From contig PUQB01000071.1 of the NCBI GenBank assembly GCA_003024785.1, positions 493,501-557,500 of the forward strand: a stretch of 64,000 nt of DNA, in the 5' to 3' direction. Position numbers and translations under genes: made by a program. Under the pieces are notes generated by a model that did not search any database, had not been told where the DNA came from, and saw nothing but the letters and a program-made list of their open reading frames with translations. Source of the stretch: Selaginella tamariscina (lineage: Eukaryota > Streptophyta > Lycopodiopsida > Selaginellales > Selaginellaceae). This document shows positions 33,790 to 46,200 of the stretch, piece after piece. The number at the start of each line of letters is the position of its first letter. Within the stretch, counting starts at the first letter, position 1.

Positions 33790-35870
33790 TATTATTTAAT
33801 AATTTCTTTTTTAATATAATACTGGATCATGAGGTTATATCACAATGTCAACAATTTCATTAACAAGTATAAAACAAAAAGGGATTCTCATAAGTTAAAT
33901 GAGGTAATTATGAAAAAATATTTTTTTCCTTTCTTCATGTTATAACAATATGTGTATTACTCACATTTGTTATTAAATTTAATTTAAAAATTTCCTAGAT
34001 GAATTAAAAATAACATTTTTAAATGAAAAGTTAACAGAAGGGATATATGTGTAATGACCATAGAGTTATGAGTAATATATATTTAATTCAATAAAATCAT
34101 TATATGACTTCAAATAAATAATTCATATTTGGCATAAGAAGTGACTTTAACATTTGTAAATTTAAATTTATACAATTGTACGTGGATGATATAATTTTAA
34201 TATTTAATTTTATTTAACTTTTGAAGATGTGCAAGTCGTTTGTTTAGAAAATTCATCATGACGTTAATGACATTATTCTCAATCTTAAACTTAAAATAAA
34301 ACTTTATAAGTTTTAATATTTTTTAATTTCAATGCTTAAATCATTAGTGGGATGATGAAAGTCACAATTAGATTTAAAGTACATAGTTAATTTATTAATG
34401 ATTTCATTAGCTATTTAAATTAACACACTCTTATCCTAATTTAACTAAAACAAGCTTGTATATATATAATAAAATGGAGTTATAAAAAGCATCTTTGTAG
34501 AATATTATTTCATATTATATATTTAAATAAATTTTAGAAATCATACAGTATGCATTGTTGATTTCTAAATCACAGTCTATGATAAACAAATTTTATAAGC
34601 TGATCGTTCTTTATAACCAATCTTAGGATTGTTTTCTCCTCGACTTAAAATAAAATCTCATAAGAATATTTTAAATATATCAATATATATGCAATAATAG
34701 TAATTCTTTCGTCATCAGCCCCATTAAAGAAATAATTCCAGTGAAATAACCAGCTGAAGAATAAATAATGATTTATGTTTTTATTATCAGCTCGTCACCT
34801 TACACATTAACCTAGACCGTCCTCATTGACAGTAACGTTTACTGCAATAAGTCACGGGCGTTATTTCAAACCTAGAAATAAAGTTTAATAAAGAATTTAA
34901 TTGAAATTATTAAATTAAAAAACCAATAAACAAACGTTATGTCTGAGACTTTATTTATTTCATAAATTGAAACTTTACTTTTTGCCACTAGATCTGGCTG
35001 TGTGACATCATCTCAGCCGTTCAGCTTTATATAAGAACATGTTCGCGTGTTCATGTCATAAGAGTGCACTTAATAATTTGAAAAGGGGATGCAGACTAAG
35101 CATATGTTTTCGTTTTATTATTAAATGCACACAGAAATTTTGCTGGCTATGGCGGCATTATGTGGCTCCGGGGTAGATATCTTAAGTAGATTTGTCGAGG
35201 CTGTTGTGAGCTGTCAGATCCGGATGGTAAACTGCAGTTCCACTTTGAATCTCACAAGGTATTTGTTCATATTAGAGTAGTAGTACACAAGTCCGTTAAG
35301 TTCATAGAATCCTTCATTTTATAATGTATTTTAGAAAATAATTCTTAAAAATCAGTACTGGTTTAATATTATGGCAAATTTTTCAAACTAGATTCAAAAC
35401 GTTCCGAGTATTTTTATTGTATAAATATAGTAATGTAAAACTACACATATAACTTATATTATGCAGATGCTGCGAGGAAAACTCAACAAGTCGTATTTAC
35501 ATTTTTACCTTGAGGGAAAATAATAGTTTTATGTAATTACTAAACTGACCCCTTAGTTTTAAAAACTATTAAATTGGCCTTGAGTCGAATTTACTACTAA
35601 TCAGAACACATCCATCCACACAACCCATGTAATATATTGTTTAAATGCTAAAATATACAACATTACATGTGTGTGTGAGTAGCACTCAAGGGTTTTTTTA
35701 AAACAAAGTCAGTTTGATGATTATGTAAAACTAGAGGGCCGATGTGATAATTTTCTATATTTAATATAGTTTACAATACAATAAAAAGGTAAACTTGTAG
35801 AATATTTTTTTAAAAGCATATTTTATATACATTGTTTTGATATTATAGGTTTATCATATCTTCTACGTTA
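33790..35870. repeat. outer right palindrome block
   Basis: Inverted counterpart of 5036-6900. It includes the GC-richer core (TTTGCCACTAGATCTGGCTG at about 34980) that mirrors CAGCCAGATCTAGTGGCAAA near 5630. No gene seen. It ends against the GA/CT-rich foldback terminus at 35871. Confidence 0.6.
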
Positions 35871-36270
35871 TTCTTTAAGGAATGATCTTTGCCGCAAAGG
35901 TATAATTTTAGTAAATAGATTTTTTAAAAATAATAATAGAACATTTAAGTTATTTTTTTTTTAAATTTATATTTTTTTACTATTGTGTCTCTCTCTTTCA
36001 TTATCTCCCTCTCTTTGCATTTGTATGAATTTGTTCTGTCTGAGTCAATTAATTTTAAATGAAAGCATCAAAACATATTCAGACCCACTAATAATCAGCG
36101 AGAACGAATATAGTTTCATATGTCGTTCTATATGATAACATATGAACTATATGATAAACAAAAACACTCGATTTCTTATTAAGTTCTAATTATACATAAA
36201 TTTTTTGATTAGGACAGTGAAGAAGCTTTATTTCGAGATAAAAGCATGTACCAAGGTAATCTCGAAGAAG
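35871..36270. repeat. outer arm of right foldback element
   Basis: Reverse-oriented copy of the block at 4730-5035, through CATTTGTATGAATTTGTTC and AAACACTCGATTTC to ATTAGGACAGTGAAGAA. That last segment appears again at about 37263-37280, so the captured fragment between them is flanked by a short direct repeat. Confidence 0.6.
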
Positions 36271-36745
36271 ATGAACAGGTAATTAAATGCATATATATAC
36301 ACAACATTTATGTATGTGTTATGTATGTTTGATACACATATATGTGTTGTGTCGTGTGTATGTGTACACATGTATCTAAATCTTAATCACATTATATTGT
36401 ATATATGCATCTCTATATCCCAACTATGAAATTCTACAACTACGCACAAAAACTGATTTATGTTTCCGTGTATTTACATATCAGCTGACCTTTTTTATAC
36501 TAAATTAGTATGTGTATCAAATATACACACGACAGAACACATACATGTATATGTCTATGCATATAACGTTTTGTGATGCTTATATCAATACACATATGCA
36601 CAAATATGTATGCATACAGTATATATTACATATGCATGTGTATTTCTATATATACCCACTTGGAAGATTTAAATTTTGTATTTTGCTTTTATATTATAAT
36701 AATTAATTATATATACACATGTGAAGCTCTTTATAATAGACACAC

Positions 36746-37228
36746 CTGTCCAGGTGCTCTGTTACTTTCTCCCTAGTCTCCCTCTTGTCATTTCGAACCT
36801 GAAGTTCCATTCCCTGCTTGGGAGCGTTTGAGTTCTCCATGTAAACATCCATCCTCATTCCATTCTCGTCTCTGACCTCCACAAACACCTGGTATGTGAA
36901 GACTGTAAAGGCCCTGTTCCATAGCAAACATCAAGCCCCTGAAGAACTGCGACTGTAAGATATACTCGGACGGCTGCTTCAACACCTTGGACTTCAGAAA
37001 AATCTCCGGGTTCATAAAAGCTATCATAGTCTCGTAAATCTCCAGCAGTGACTCCGTTGGGGCCGGCAAGACTTGCAGCGGTGCAAACTTGCAACTCTCC
37101 AGTAGAGCGGACAACAGCAACGGTGAAGTGAAGCGAACTTGCAAACTGCCACTCTTCTCCAAGACACCGTCGTCAATGGCTTCCAAAACCGTGTGATATA
37201 TAAATAACCTATATGGTAAGCAAAACAC
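36746..37228 (-). pseudogene. captured exon of unidentified host gene inside foldback element
   Basis: GC-richer than the surrounding repeat and clearly coding-like. One frame reads VLEAIDDGVLEKSGSLQVRF, then LLLSALLESCKFAPLQVL, SLLEIYETMIAFMNPEIFL and QSQFFRGLMFAMEQGL. Near 36910 the sense shifts to another frame, VFVEVRDENGMRMDVYMENS, then DKRETREKVTEHLDR, which ends at a good donor (CAG/GTGTGTC) at 36746. I do not know the family. The upstream end meets foldback sequence (GCTTACCATATAG) with no start codon of its own. A frameshifted fragment carried by the element is the simplest reading. Confidence 0.5.
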
Positions 37229-37239
37229 TTAAGTTTTTA

Positions 37240-38600
37240 TTGGATTTTAATATATTAAATTTTAATTAGGACAGTGAAGAAATTTTAAAGTGTTTATAAG
37301 GTACGATTTTCCTTTTAAAAACATAAAAAATTTTATTTTATTTTTTATTTTTTTTTGCACAAAGTAATTATAATGTACATTGAGGTAATCTTTGTCTTTG
37401 TATAATATATCTTAATAATTAAATTTAAGTATTTTAAATTAGTTAAATAGTATATTTAGAATTTAATAAATATTAAGTAAAACTTGATTTTTTGATTTTG
37501 TTATAGAAAATGGTAAAGCTAAAGTGTATCCCAACACACAGGAACATGCAGACCTAATGGTAAACATTTAAATAACTTATGTAAATATTAAATATATTAT
37601 TATTAAAATATATTATTTTAAATATTAAATATAAATAAATTATGAAAATTATAATAATTTAATAAGTTAATTTATTATTATTCAAAAAGAATTAACCACT
37701 TTTAAGGCTTATTTTAAAGAAGAAAGAAATAATGATGGTAAACGTGTTATATTTACGTTTGCAAAGGTAAATATACTTATAGGATATATGTATGTATATG
37801 TGTGTGTGTATTATATATATTATATATATATATATATGCATAATTAAGTGGTTTTATTCTGTTTTTCAAATGGATTAGGTATTTATTTTATTATAAAGAG
37901 AGTTGTTAATGGCTACAGTGAAAGAACATTTTAATATTTAATCAAACTGTAAGTTGCACATTTGTAGAGGTATATTATTATATTTTATTTAATTAATAAA
38001 GTTTTCTGATTTTTATAGTTGAAGAGGGAGTTCGGTCAGTTATATGCATTTTTGACATTGTGGTACATGCTCAAAGTCTAATGGTATTTATAATACATAT
38101 TATATTATATATATATATATACTCACATAAGCATGTATTAAATACTAAGCATTATTATTGTATTTGTATTAATTTTGTATGGACATATTTGTATATTATT
38201 GTAAAAACTAAGTAATCTTGTTTAATAATAAATTATTATTCTATAAGTTGGGCAGAATATAGTCCATTAAAACAAATAGATATTGTTGAATATTTAAGTA
38301 CTTCTAACATACATGCATAATAGTTTATCGGGTGTATTAATGAGTTAGCATGTTTATTGTGAATATTAATTTTCTGTATACGAAGGAACATGAAAACAGA
38401 GAAACATGTAAGTTGTGTGTTTGAGTTTTGTAAATAACATAAAGATTTTCTAGGAAGAAGAAATGGGAAATTAGAAAATATCGATTATGAATTTTATACA
38501 ATATGGAGTAATATATATATATATATATAACACATTATTATATTATATATAAATAAACATTTATATAATTATATTTGTGTATTTTTTAGGCTATTGACGA
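37240..38600 (-). repeat. foldback element arm (module A, inverted, right element)
   Basis: Reverse complement of module A as at 2120-3060: CATTGAGGTAATCTTTGTC, then GGTAAAGC.AAAGT and AGTTGCACATTTGTAG. It runs up to the hairpin core at 38619. No gene seen. Confidence 0.65.
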
Positions 38601-38618
38601 AAAAAAACCCATTTTATT

Positions 38619-38784
38619 GGGATTTTACAAATGACAAAAGAAATTTTTTGTAAAAGTGTCTTTCTTTACAATGTTTTTCATTTTACGGAAATGTGTATAT
38701 TCACATTTATTATATGTGAACATTATACATACCTAAAAGTGAAATACATTATAATGGGAGACAGTTTGTCATTTGTAAAATCCC
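38619..38784. repeat. 165-bp self-complementary hairpin element, copy c
   Basis: Third copy of the hairpin, with GGGATTTTACAAATGACAAA at its left end and TTTGTCATTTGTAAAATCCC at its right. It is the centre of symmetry of the 37240-40020 foldback element, the same position as copy b in the left element. Confidence 0.75.
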
Positions 38785-38799
38785 AACAAAATGTAGCTT

Positions 38800-40020
38800 A
38801 AAAAATACATAAATAAAGCTTAATTATTAAATATAATGTTTTATTTATATATAATATAAATAATATAATATATAATATACATTACTTGTGTTGTATAAAA
38901 CTCATAGCCTATATTTCTTAATTTTTCATTTTCTTGTTTTAATAAATCCTTATGTTATTTACACACACACAACTTATTTATTTCTTCATTTTCATGTTGT
39001 TTATATACAGAAAATTCGTGTTCACAATGAACATTGCTAGCTTGTTAGATATATTTGATGAAGTTGTTATACATATATGTTGAAAATGCTTTTAAAATAT
39101 TTATTAATTTGTTTGTTTTAACAAATTATATTCTACCTAACTTATAACATAATCTTATTATTAAACAAGATTATTTAGTTCTATAATAATACATAAATAT
39201 GTGCCTAAAATTAATATGAATACACATACACACACATATATAATATAATAATAATGCTTAACATTTAATTCATGCTTATGTGAGTATATATATGTATATT
39301 AATATATTTAAATATTTAACATATGCTTATATGTGTGTATTGTATATTAAATATAAAATACTTTACAGGCCAAACTTTAAGCATGAACCATAGTGTTTAA
39401 AATGTACATGACCAATAGAACTCCCTCTTTAACTATAAAAATTAAAAAATTTTAATAATTAAAAAAATACCACAAATGTGCAACTTGTGTTTTGGCTAAA
39501 CAAAATATTGAAACGTCCTTCCACTATAACCATTGGTAGTTCTCTCTTTAATAAAAGAAATACCTAATCCATTTGAAAAATAAAATAAAACCACTTAATT
39601 ATGCACACATTTATATATATATATATATCTATACACACACATAGACATACATATATCTTATAAGTATACTTATCTCTACTGACGTAAATATATCATTTTT
39701 GCCATTGGTACTACTTTCTTCTCTAAAATAAGCTTCAAAAGTGACTAGTTCTTTTTAATTAATAATAATTAACTTATTAAATTATAATAATTTACATAAT
39801 TTACTTATGTTTAATATTAAAATGTATATAATAATAATATATTTAGTATTTATATAAGTTATTTAAATATTTACCATTGAGTTTACATCCTCCTGTGTTG
39901 CGGGAAGACTTTGGGTTTACCATTTCTATAACAAAATAAAAATCAAGTTATACTTAATATTTATTGAATTCTAAATATACTATTTAACTAATTTAAAATA
40001 ATTAAATTTAAATACTAACA
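38800..40020 (+). repeat. foldback element arm (module A, forward, right element)
   Basis: Forward module A with TTATGTTATTTACACACAC, AATGTGCAACTTGTG and GAAGACTTTGGGTTTACCAT. Mirrors 37240-38600. Sequence identity to the family stops near 40020. Confidence 0.65.
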
Positions 40021-40101
40021 CATAGTATACAAAGACAGATTACGTGCTAAAACCTCTAACCATTAAACATTGAAACAAATGTTAAAATCCACTAAGATAT
40101 A

Positions 40102-40353
40102 CTAACCAAGGCCTTTTAGTGTTTTCATGGGAAAATAATATAAAAATCTCCCCTTTATAAAAGACGAATTATTCTGAAGCACCATTTTATACTTACGAAG
40201 GAGGAATCGTATTACACTGTTTGAAGTTCTTGAAAAATCCAAGATTATAAGAGAGTTCTCTAATGATACCTCAGGAACTAGAGTGAGCTCAGTGGGACAT
40301 GCCATAAAACTCTGTAAATTATTTGTTCCATTGCAGAAGGTATATTGGTCCAA
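40102..40353 (-). pseudogene. unassigned open frame, weakly leucine-rich
   Basis: 83 codons opening MDQYTFCNGTNNLQSF and then CPTELTLVPEV, SLENSLIILDFSRTSNSVI and RFLLRKY. The spacing of Leu/Ile and the LDFSRT step are reminiscent of a leucine-rich repeat, and a possible donor (TTC/GTAAGT) follows. There is too little to assign a family; it may be one exon of a lost gene or chance. Confidence 0.2.
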
Positions 40354-40359
40354 ATTTTA

Positions 40360-41260
40360 AATTTAGTAGTGTATTCAACAAGATAATGTATACTAACCTG
40401 GGACCGAATAGAAAATGATTGTTCCAGTAAAGAAAATAGTACAAAAGTCTCCTCTTTATATAGACACTTTATGTAGAAAAGATTGTTATAAAAGAAGGCA
40501 TATACAAAGAATATTTCATGTTATAATTATAATTGTACGATTTCACGACTGATATATAATTAAATATTCCCTTTACAGTGAATAGTGATGATGTGTAAAC
40601 TTCATAGACTTAATATTGTGTGTGTACGTCAAACAGGTAATTATTTTGTTATTTATATCTTATTCCTTAATTTTGTAATATTAGAAATATATATAATTTC
40701 AAAACATGTTGAAAAGTTTGAACACATACGTCTTTTGAATATATATATAACAAAACATATTTGTAATCAAACTTAACGAAATAAATATCAAAAGAACCAC
40801 CATGTTGGTGAAATATATAAATAATAATTTTAAGTAAATTTTTAATGAACATGAGTACACTGCACCTCTTTAACAGAGAAATGAAATATAATATTTTTAA
40901 CCGAATATTTTATATAATGAATGCCCAACAGTAGATGATAATGATAATAGAAGCACCTTCTTGCATGGGGAGAAGTGCATTTTCTATACCGTATAAAATT
41001 GAATGCGTGTCCCCAATGTCTACACATAAACTGCAATGCTAGCTACATATGCCCAGAATGGGTATTTGTGAATCCACGGTACAACTGTGCATCGACATTG
41101 TAGTTATGAAAGTTTTTAAAAGGTAAATTATACATTCATTTAGAGTTTTTGAAGGTGTTTAGTGACAATTATTCCCCAAATAACTAGTGATTCAACATAT
41201 TTAAATATATTCTTTATAAATCTCAAATATTTCAAGAATAATTGTATATGCACGCTTCTA
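40360..41260. other. AT-rich stretch, no gene seen
   Basis: No coding character and no clear repeat partner in the window, apart from the last ~90 bases (from about 41265) that match the F-box upstream region at 2040-2120 in inverted orientation. Confidence 0.3.
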
Positions 41261-41363
41261 GTGTGAAACAATTAGCGTATTTCATATTCTTAACATATCT
41301 TAAAAATAACACTCAACAATGAACTTTAGATTTCCACTTTTAATGTGAAATGATGCAACGTGT

Positions 41364-41380
41364 TTTAGGGTTAGGTTTAA
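41364..41380 (+). promoter_or_regulatory. telo-box-like motif before second F-box copy
   Basis: TTTTAGGGTTAGGTTTAA directly before CTAATGG, identical in layout to 2018-2034 on the other strand. Confidence 0.45.
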
Positions 41381-41383
41381 CTA

Positions 41384-42637
41384 ATGGCGTGGGAGGGTAA
41401 GCGTCTTTCTGCTGCTCGATTTGCAGAGCCTGCTGGACTGCGCGGGGGTGTCCGCGCTTGATCTTGGAATCGCGCTCCTTGAGGCAGCAATGGTCACAGG
41501 AACACGGGCGGGACACTGTCAAGGTACTGCTAAGCTTCTCCGAGGACAAAGGAGAGAGGCCGGCATTTCAGAGGTACTTGTATGTAGAGAATGCATCTGT
41601 CATAAGTTTTGTGTTCTACGCGAAGGTAATATGTCTTTGCCATTGACTCCACACGCAATCGGGGTGTGTGAGATGTTTCCTCTTCAAACGGCCTCTTGCT
41701 CGCACGCCTAGACTGCGGTAACGAAACAAAGCTGGAGTTAGCCGTGGGAAATCCGTTGACGGATGAGTGGGTGATGCTGCGCGCGTACCGGATTACATTC
41801 CTGAGCACTTATGCGGGCTTTCAACTTGAGGGTACAGGTGTCTGGAGAGTTTAAGCTCTCGCTTACAATTGTGTGGATGACGTGCTCCTGCTCTTCAATT
41901 CACGTACTCGGACATGGACTCTTGGTGAGAAGGGATCAACTGGTTTTCTATGATCTTTATGACCTTGATAGGGGGTGGATCAAGATTGACCTCCCTTCTG
42001 GCGAGGTCCAGCTCGACCCTTCTTCTGATGACAAGCACCCTAATGTCCGAGGGTCTTTCACGTGGGAGTACGAGGGACAGACATATCTGGCCAGTACTGT
42101 GGGCACCGGCTGGGAAGAGCGGGGTGTATGGAAAGTTTCAGGGCACACTATTAAACGGATTGGGAAAGCTGATGCTGGCATGGGCGTGTTATGGGATGTT
42201 CTCATCATTACTCTAGACAGATTTGCCATGGAGAAGGCACTCTGGTGAGCGCTTGGAACTACTTTTGGCGATCCATGGCCGCCGATTACATATGACTTGG
42301 TCACGGATACTTGGACTTTTACTCGTGAGTTGCAGGAGCATGATAAAGACCCCCTGTTTGTACTCGAGCACTCGTGTACCATCCCTCATTAGTCATGCCA
42401 GCGGGCTTTGTCAAGGGGGCAGGTCCAGTTGTTCCTAACAGGAAGCGAGTCTACAGGCTTGCTTTCATGCCGAGAATAGGCTTTGACGACGAGAGGAAGA
42501 AGAAACGGAAGAAATGTAAGCGACCTGCTTCCCCACCAAACTGGAGTTCTTTCATTCTTCCTTGCAAGAAACAAGCGTCAATTCGAAAAGGATTCAGTTC
42601 AAAAATCCGCACAAACGTCTGGATTGTAAGTAGATAA
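41384..42637 (+). pseudogene. F-box/kelch-like gene, frameshifted
   Basis: Starts with the same ATGGCGTGGGAG as the fragment at 2012 but lacks about 19 bases within the F-box, so the frame is lost at once. Further pieces in three frames keep the family character: about 41740-41830 VGNPLTDEWVMLRAYRITFL; about 41868-41945 YNCVDDVLLLFNSRTRTWTL; 41941-42240 WIKIDLPSGEVQLDPSS, TWEYEGQTYLASTVGTGWEE and RGVWKVSGHTIKRIG; 42251-42390 DPWPPITYDLVTDTWTF; 42390-42637 PNRKRVYRLAFMPRIGFDD and a basic tail. NPLT..W, FNSRTRTW and YDLVTDTW are typical of F-box-associated/kelch-like repeats. At least four frame breaks make it a pseudogene unless several are assembly indels. Inverted partner of 1605-2012. Confidence 0.6.
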
Positions 42638-43329
42638 GTCATTTAGGCCCTGTCGAATTTACGCAAGATATTATAAAAGTTAACGGCGCTCGAAATGTAA
42701 ATAAGCAAATACTTTTTTTTTGACAGATTAATAGTTTTCCTTTTTTATATGGCATATTTTGTTTTTTAATTACATCCACCTGTAAATGCATTGTCTCACT
42801 GAATTGATTTAGGATCTTCAATATTTAACTTTATAGTCGTGCATCTCCCTATGTAAATAGAAACATGTACGTATGCGTATTACATAAGATCTTGATTGGA
42901 CATATGCAATAATATAAGGGCCAAATAACCATATTAGACTTTAAAAAATAAAATAATCATCATACTAGTGGAAAGTGGGTCCTAGACTTTAATAAGAAAA
43001 AAAAAGGTAAAAGAACGAGAAACAATAGCTTTGAAATTTAAATTTGGACATTGAACAGTGCATTTGACGTTCCGATTGGGAGATTCAACAGTAGCTTCCA
43101 AGTTTAAATTGGGATATAGTCGAGTGTTATAAATAAGGTAATTAAACTTATTGCAAAATTCACATAAGTGATAATCAATAGTTTTCATTGCATTCTCTCA
43201 TTTTGCAAATTCATTAATCACACGGTGCGCTCGACATTTCAGAAGGTAATATATCCGTAATTAATTACTCATATATATTCACTAAGAGTAACCACTCTCC
43301 GATCCGTTGGCATTGGACCTGCAAGTAAG

Positions 43330-44080
43330 GATGGCAATTTAGCTTGGTGAAGGACTTGCTTGGTGGTGATAATGTCAAAACAAAATACTTGCATATGGGG
43401 TGACACGGTTCTTCATGTTGCCAGCACTCTTTTAAATGAGTTAGGTTACTGCCAAGACGGAATTTGCAACTAATACAGTCCACAAGGAAATAGAGATCAA
43501 TCCGAGGATATCCCTCCTGTTCTTTTCCAATCCGGTTGGAGCCTATTGTAAAAGCAACAGAGATACGGGTGAACTAGAAGAATTTACCTGGCGGTGCAGC
43601 TTGAGGAAACAGAGGATCGCACACATACACACCTCAACCTCATCAAAATCGGAGCCTTGCAAGGACCAGCATAACCACGTTGAAGTCGTACGACGCCTGT
43701 TCTTTTTTTTGACCTTATCACCCCAAGCAAGTCCTTCAACCAGATGCAGTTGGCCGCACAGTGCTCCATACGGTTGTTTTGAGGAAAGATGTGGAGATGC
43801 TTATGGTGTTGATAGGATCAACTTGAGGATGTGATTTTCAGAGGGGACAATCAAAACATGACAGTTCTACATCACGCTGCCGAGATTGGTATCCAGATCT
43901 TCCTCTCTAAATTGGGCGATCAAGCCAAAGATGAAATTCTTCAAACAGATAAGTTTGGTAGAACAGTTCTTCATTTGGCTGCTACAGGTGGGGAATGGAT
44001 GACTATGAAATTCATCGTGAGAAAGACATTGATGGTAACACAATCCTTCATACAGCTGCAAAACCGGCTGCTGTTTAAGC
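43330..44080 (+). pseudogene. ankyrin-repeat fragments, second copy
   Basis: Same pieces as at 19880-20640: GDNQNMTVLHHAAEIG, LSKLGDQAKDEILQT and DKFGRTVLHLAATGGEW (about 43840-44010), with the earlier repeats broken by deletions. About 55 bases near 43770-43825 (GTTTTGAGGAAAGATGTGG) are present here but absent in copy 1, so copy 1 is not simply the parent of this one. Confidence 0.6.
43490..43769 (-). pseudogene. F-box fragment, second copy
   Basis: Minus-strand remnant of the F-box piece seen at 20069-20389: MEHCAANCIWLKDLLG, then LMRLRCVCV, then QVNSSSSPVSL. A deletion removes the VLARLPVID core and a frameshift follows. Non-functional. Confidence 0.5.
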
Positions 44081-44089
44081 TTAACCACC

Positions 44090-45194
44090 ACTCGTCACTA
44101 TCTGCACGTTTAGCATAGTCGATTCTGCAAAATATATATTAGAATTAATATATATCTTACGGCATATACATTACATAATTAAAAGTGTAATTATATTATA
44201 GACATGTGTGCATATATATTATATGTGTGTGTGTGTGTGTGTGTGTCCCGAAAATTCAGCACATATTTTACATAGGGAAAATATACGATACATATATCTT
44301 ATCGATAATAACATAGTCAATCCTGCAAAGTATAATATATAATATAATCTTATTATAATAACATGTTTATTAATTATTAATTACCTTAAACCTTCCTTGG
44401 TTCCAGACAGAATATACCGCCCGTATAAATCCGTGAATTTATTTAGAAATGAATCTAGCCAAATTCGCTCTTCGGAAACAATTAATTTTATTAATAACTG
44501 AAAAATTTAAACTTAAATAATCAGTTTAGATTATATTATAGTTAAATAATAAATTGTTATTAAGTAAAATAATTTATTTAGGTTTAATGAAGAAAACTGA
44601 TATTTAAAAACCTTCACACAGTAGATTCCTTCTATTTTCAACTTCTTATGCACATCTATGTTAGGATGTGCAATATTAAATCCTCCACCACAAGAATATG
44701 CTTTCCAGAGTTTACTATATCCCAACCTGAAATCTACAAAGTATAACTACACTTACAACTATATTAAATCTTAATGTATAAGTTAATATATTAAAATTGA
44801 CTAATTTATATTATTATTTAATCACTTGTTTAATAAAAAATATAGCTTACACAGGTTTTCTAATGCTCTTAGAAAACCTTCACTTTTATCGCCACCATTC
44901 GAATTCAACAGTACAAAACTGCCATGGTCCTACACACATATGTTAGTGTGTGTGTCTCTGTGTGTGTGTGATTACGCACATACCCGTGAATGCATACACA
45001 TATACATACCGTGTACATTAAACGACCTTCACGACAAAGATCGTAATCATCGTCAGCATCTCCAAGCCAATCTAGTTCTGTCTTCACATAAGTAAAACTC
45101 CTGTAAAATAGTTTGTGTGTGTCTACACACACACACACATCGAAATATCAAAAACATCTTGTATGTATGGATCCATTCTTTTGGCATTAAGTCT

Positions 45195-45231
<37 letters not shown>

Positions 45232-45610
45232 CACACACTGTATAAGCTTAGCTTACCACTGTATCCTTTCTTCTCCTGACTAAAAGCCCAGAATGATTCA
45301 TACCCATGCCATCCATTTCTCCAGCTTATCTTCCTGAATCTTTGCCTCCCAAAGAGAAGAAAGCTCCAAATAAGTAATAGCACACACGCACGCACACCTG
45401 AATATATTATAAACAATAATAAGATACATAAGCATATATACATGAACAATCGTAGATATATATATGTATATATGTATGTGTATATATATATATATATATA
45501 TATACACATACCTGGAAGCAGAGAATGTCTCCGGCAAGGATTTCGGTGAAGTAGCGGTGAAGCGTCTCTGAGTGTGTTTTACAATCCATTTACATTCCAG
45601 CACGCGACAT
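44090..45610 (-). pseudogene. exonuclease III / AP-endonuclease-like gene, copy 2 with 5' exon
   Basis: Fuller 5' end than copy 1. First exon 45610-45512: WNVNG (the usual N-terminal family motif), then THSETLHRYFTEILAGDILC and FQ before the donor, with two small frame breaks. Further exons: 45363-45257 (KIQEDKLEKWMA, YESFWAFSQEKKGYSG); 45100-45010 (DADDDYDLCREGRLMYT, after a one-base loss); 44929-44851 (DHGSFVLLNSNGGDKSEGFL); 44726-44612 (SGKHILVV, GGFNIAH); an exon ending 44385 (YILSGTKEGLR); and a last exon near 44130 where IDYA is followed by a deletion that removes the SDHAAV motif. Together the two copies outline a complete DNA-repair-type nuclease, but neither is intact. A CTTAGGGCTT motif stands just before the ATG at 45610. 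Confidence 0.6.
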
Positions 45611-45619
45611 AAGCCCTAA

Positions 45620-46200
45620 GCCTAGTTATTATTTAAACTATTTTATGTAATTAAGGAACTGAATAAACACATATCTCATTGCCCTCTAGTATTATATAAT
45701 TTCCAAATGTTTAATTAAATTTGAAAATGTCCAAATTGACCTTGAGTCAAATTTACCATTAATTAGCTTTGTCATATATATTATATACCATTTACCATTT
45801 ATATGTGTGTGTGTCTAATGCAAAATTTACTGGGTACTTAAAAACACCTATTAACTTGTTATTCACACATACACACACTCACGAGATGTATACTCATTTA
45901 TAACAATGTTTGTTTTTTGTAGTGTTTATATTTTTGATTATGTAAATACTCTATGTAATGTATATGTTTTATTTGATGTGTGTGTTTCTGAGTGCCTTAA
46001 TCAACATATTGCTGTATATACATACTGTTCAACAGCAAATGTAAATTTGATGACATACACACGCATATACAATGTTAAATGCCTATGTATGTTATTGAAT
46101 ACATTAAGTATAAAAAATGACACTTAAAAACAATGAATCTAAGTCGATTGAATTTTTTTTAATTTAAATAAATAAGCTTGCAAACTCAAAATTTATGTAT
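45620..46200. other. non-coding stretch
   Basis: No gene seen. The part around 45660-45740 (CCCTCTAGTATTATATAAT, GACCTTGAGTCAAATTTA) resembles the block at 5130-5190 and 35540-35600, a dispersed repeat. Confidence 0.35.

Larger units (their letters stand above)
5036..35870. repeat. Large dirigent palindrome (two inverted arms with spacer)
   Basis: The left arm (5036 to about 13560) is found inverted on the right in two blocks: 7300-13560 matches 28330-22330, and 5036-6900 matches 35870-33790. Anchors seen on both sides: the dirigent gene pair; the PIF/Harbinger relic; ATGATCCAGTATTAT (left 6827) against ATAATACTGGATCAT (right 33817); and CTTGTGAGATTCAAAGTG (5407) against CACTTTGAATCTCACAAG (35241). 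The spacer, about 13.6-22.3 kb, is not palindromic. The right arm has 5.5 kb extra (28.3-33.8 kb), an insertion on the right or a deletion on the left. Confidence 0.75.
42840..45410. repeat. mosaic segment, direct copy 2
   Basis: Direct repeat of 19463-22270 with many small deletions relative to it. It ends at CACACCTGAATATATTATAAAC, after which the intact-side sequence leads into the first nuclease-like exon. 42640-42840, just before it, is AT-rich with no gene seen. Confidence 0.75.

Noticed and set aside
41530-41808. 92-codon minus-strand frame inside the F-box copy
   Set aside because: Shadow of the sense F-box pieces; the sense strand has family motifs and the antisense has none.
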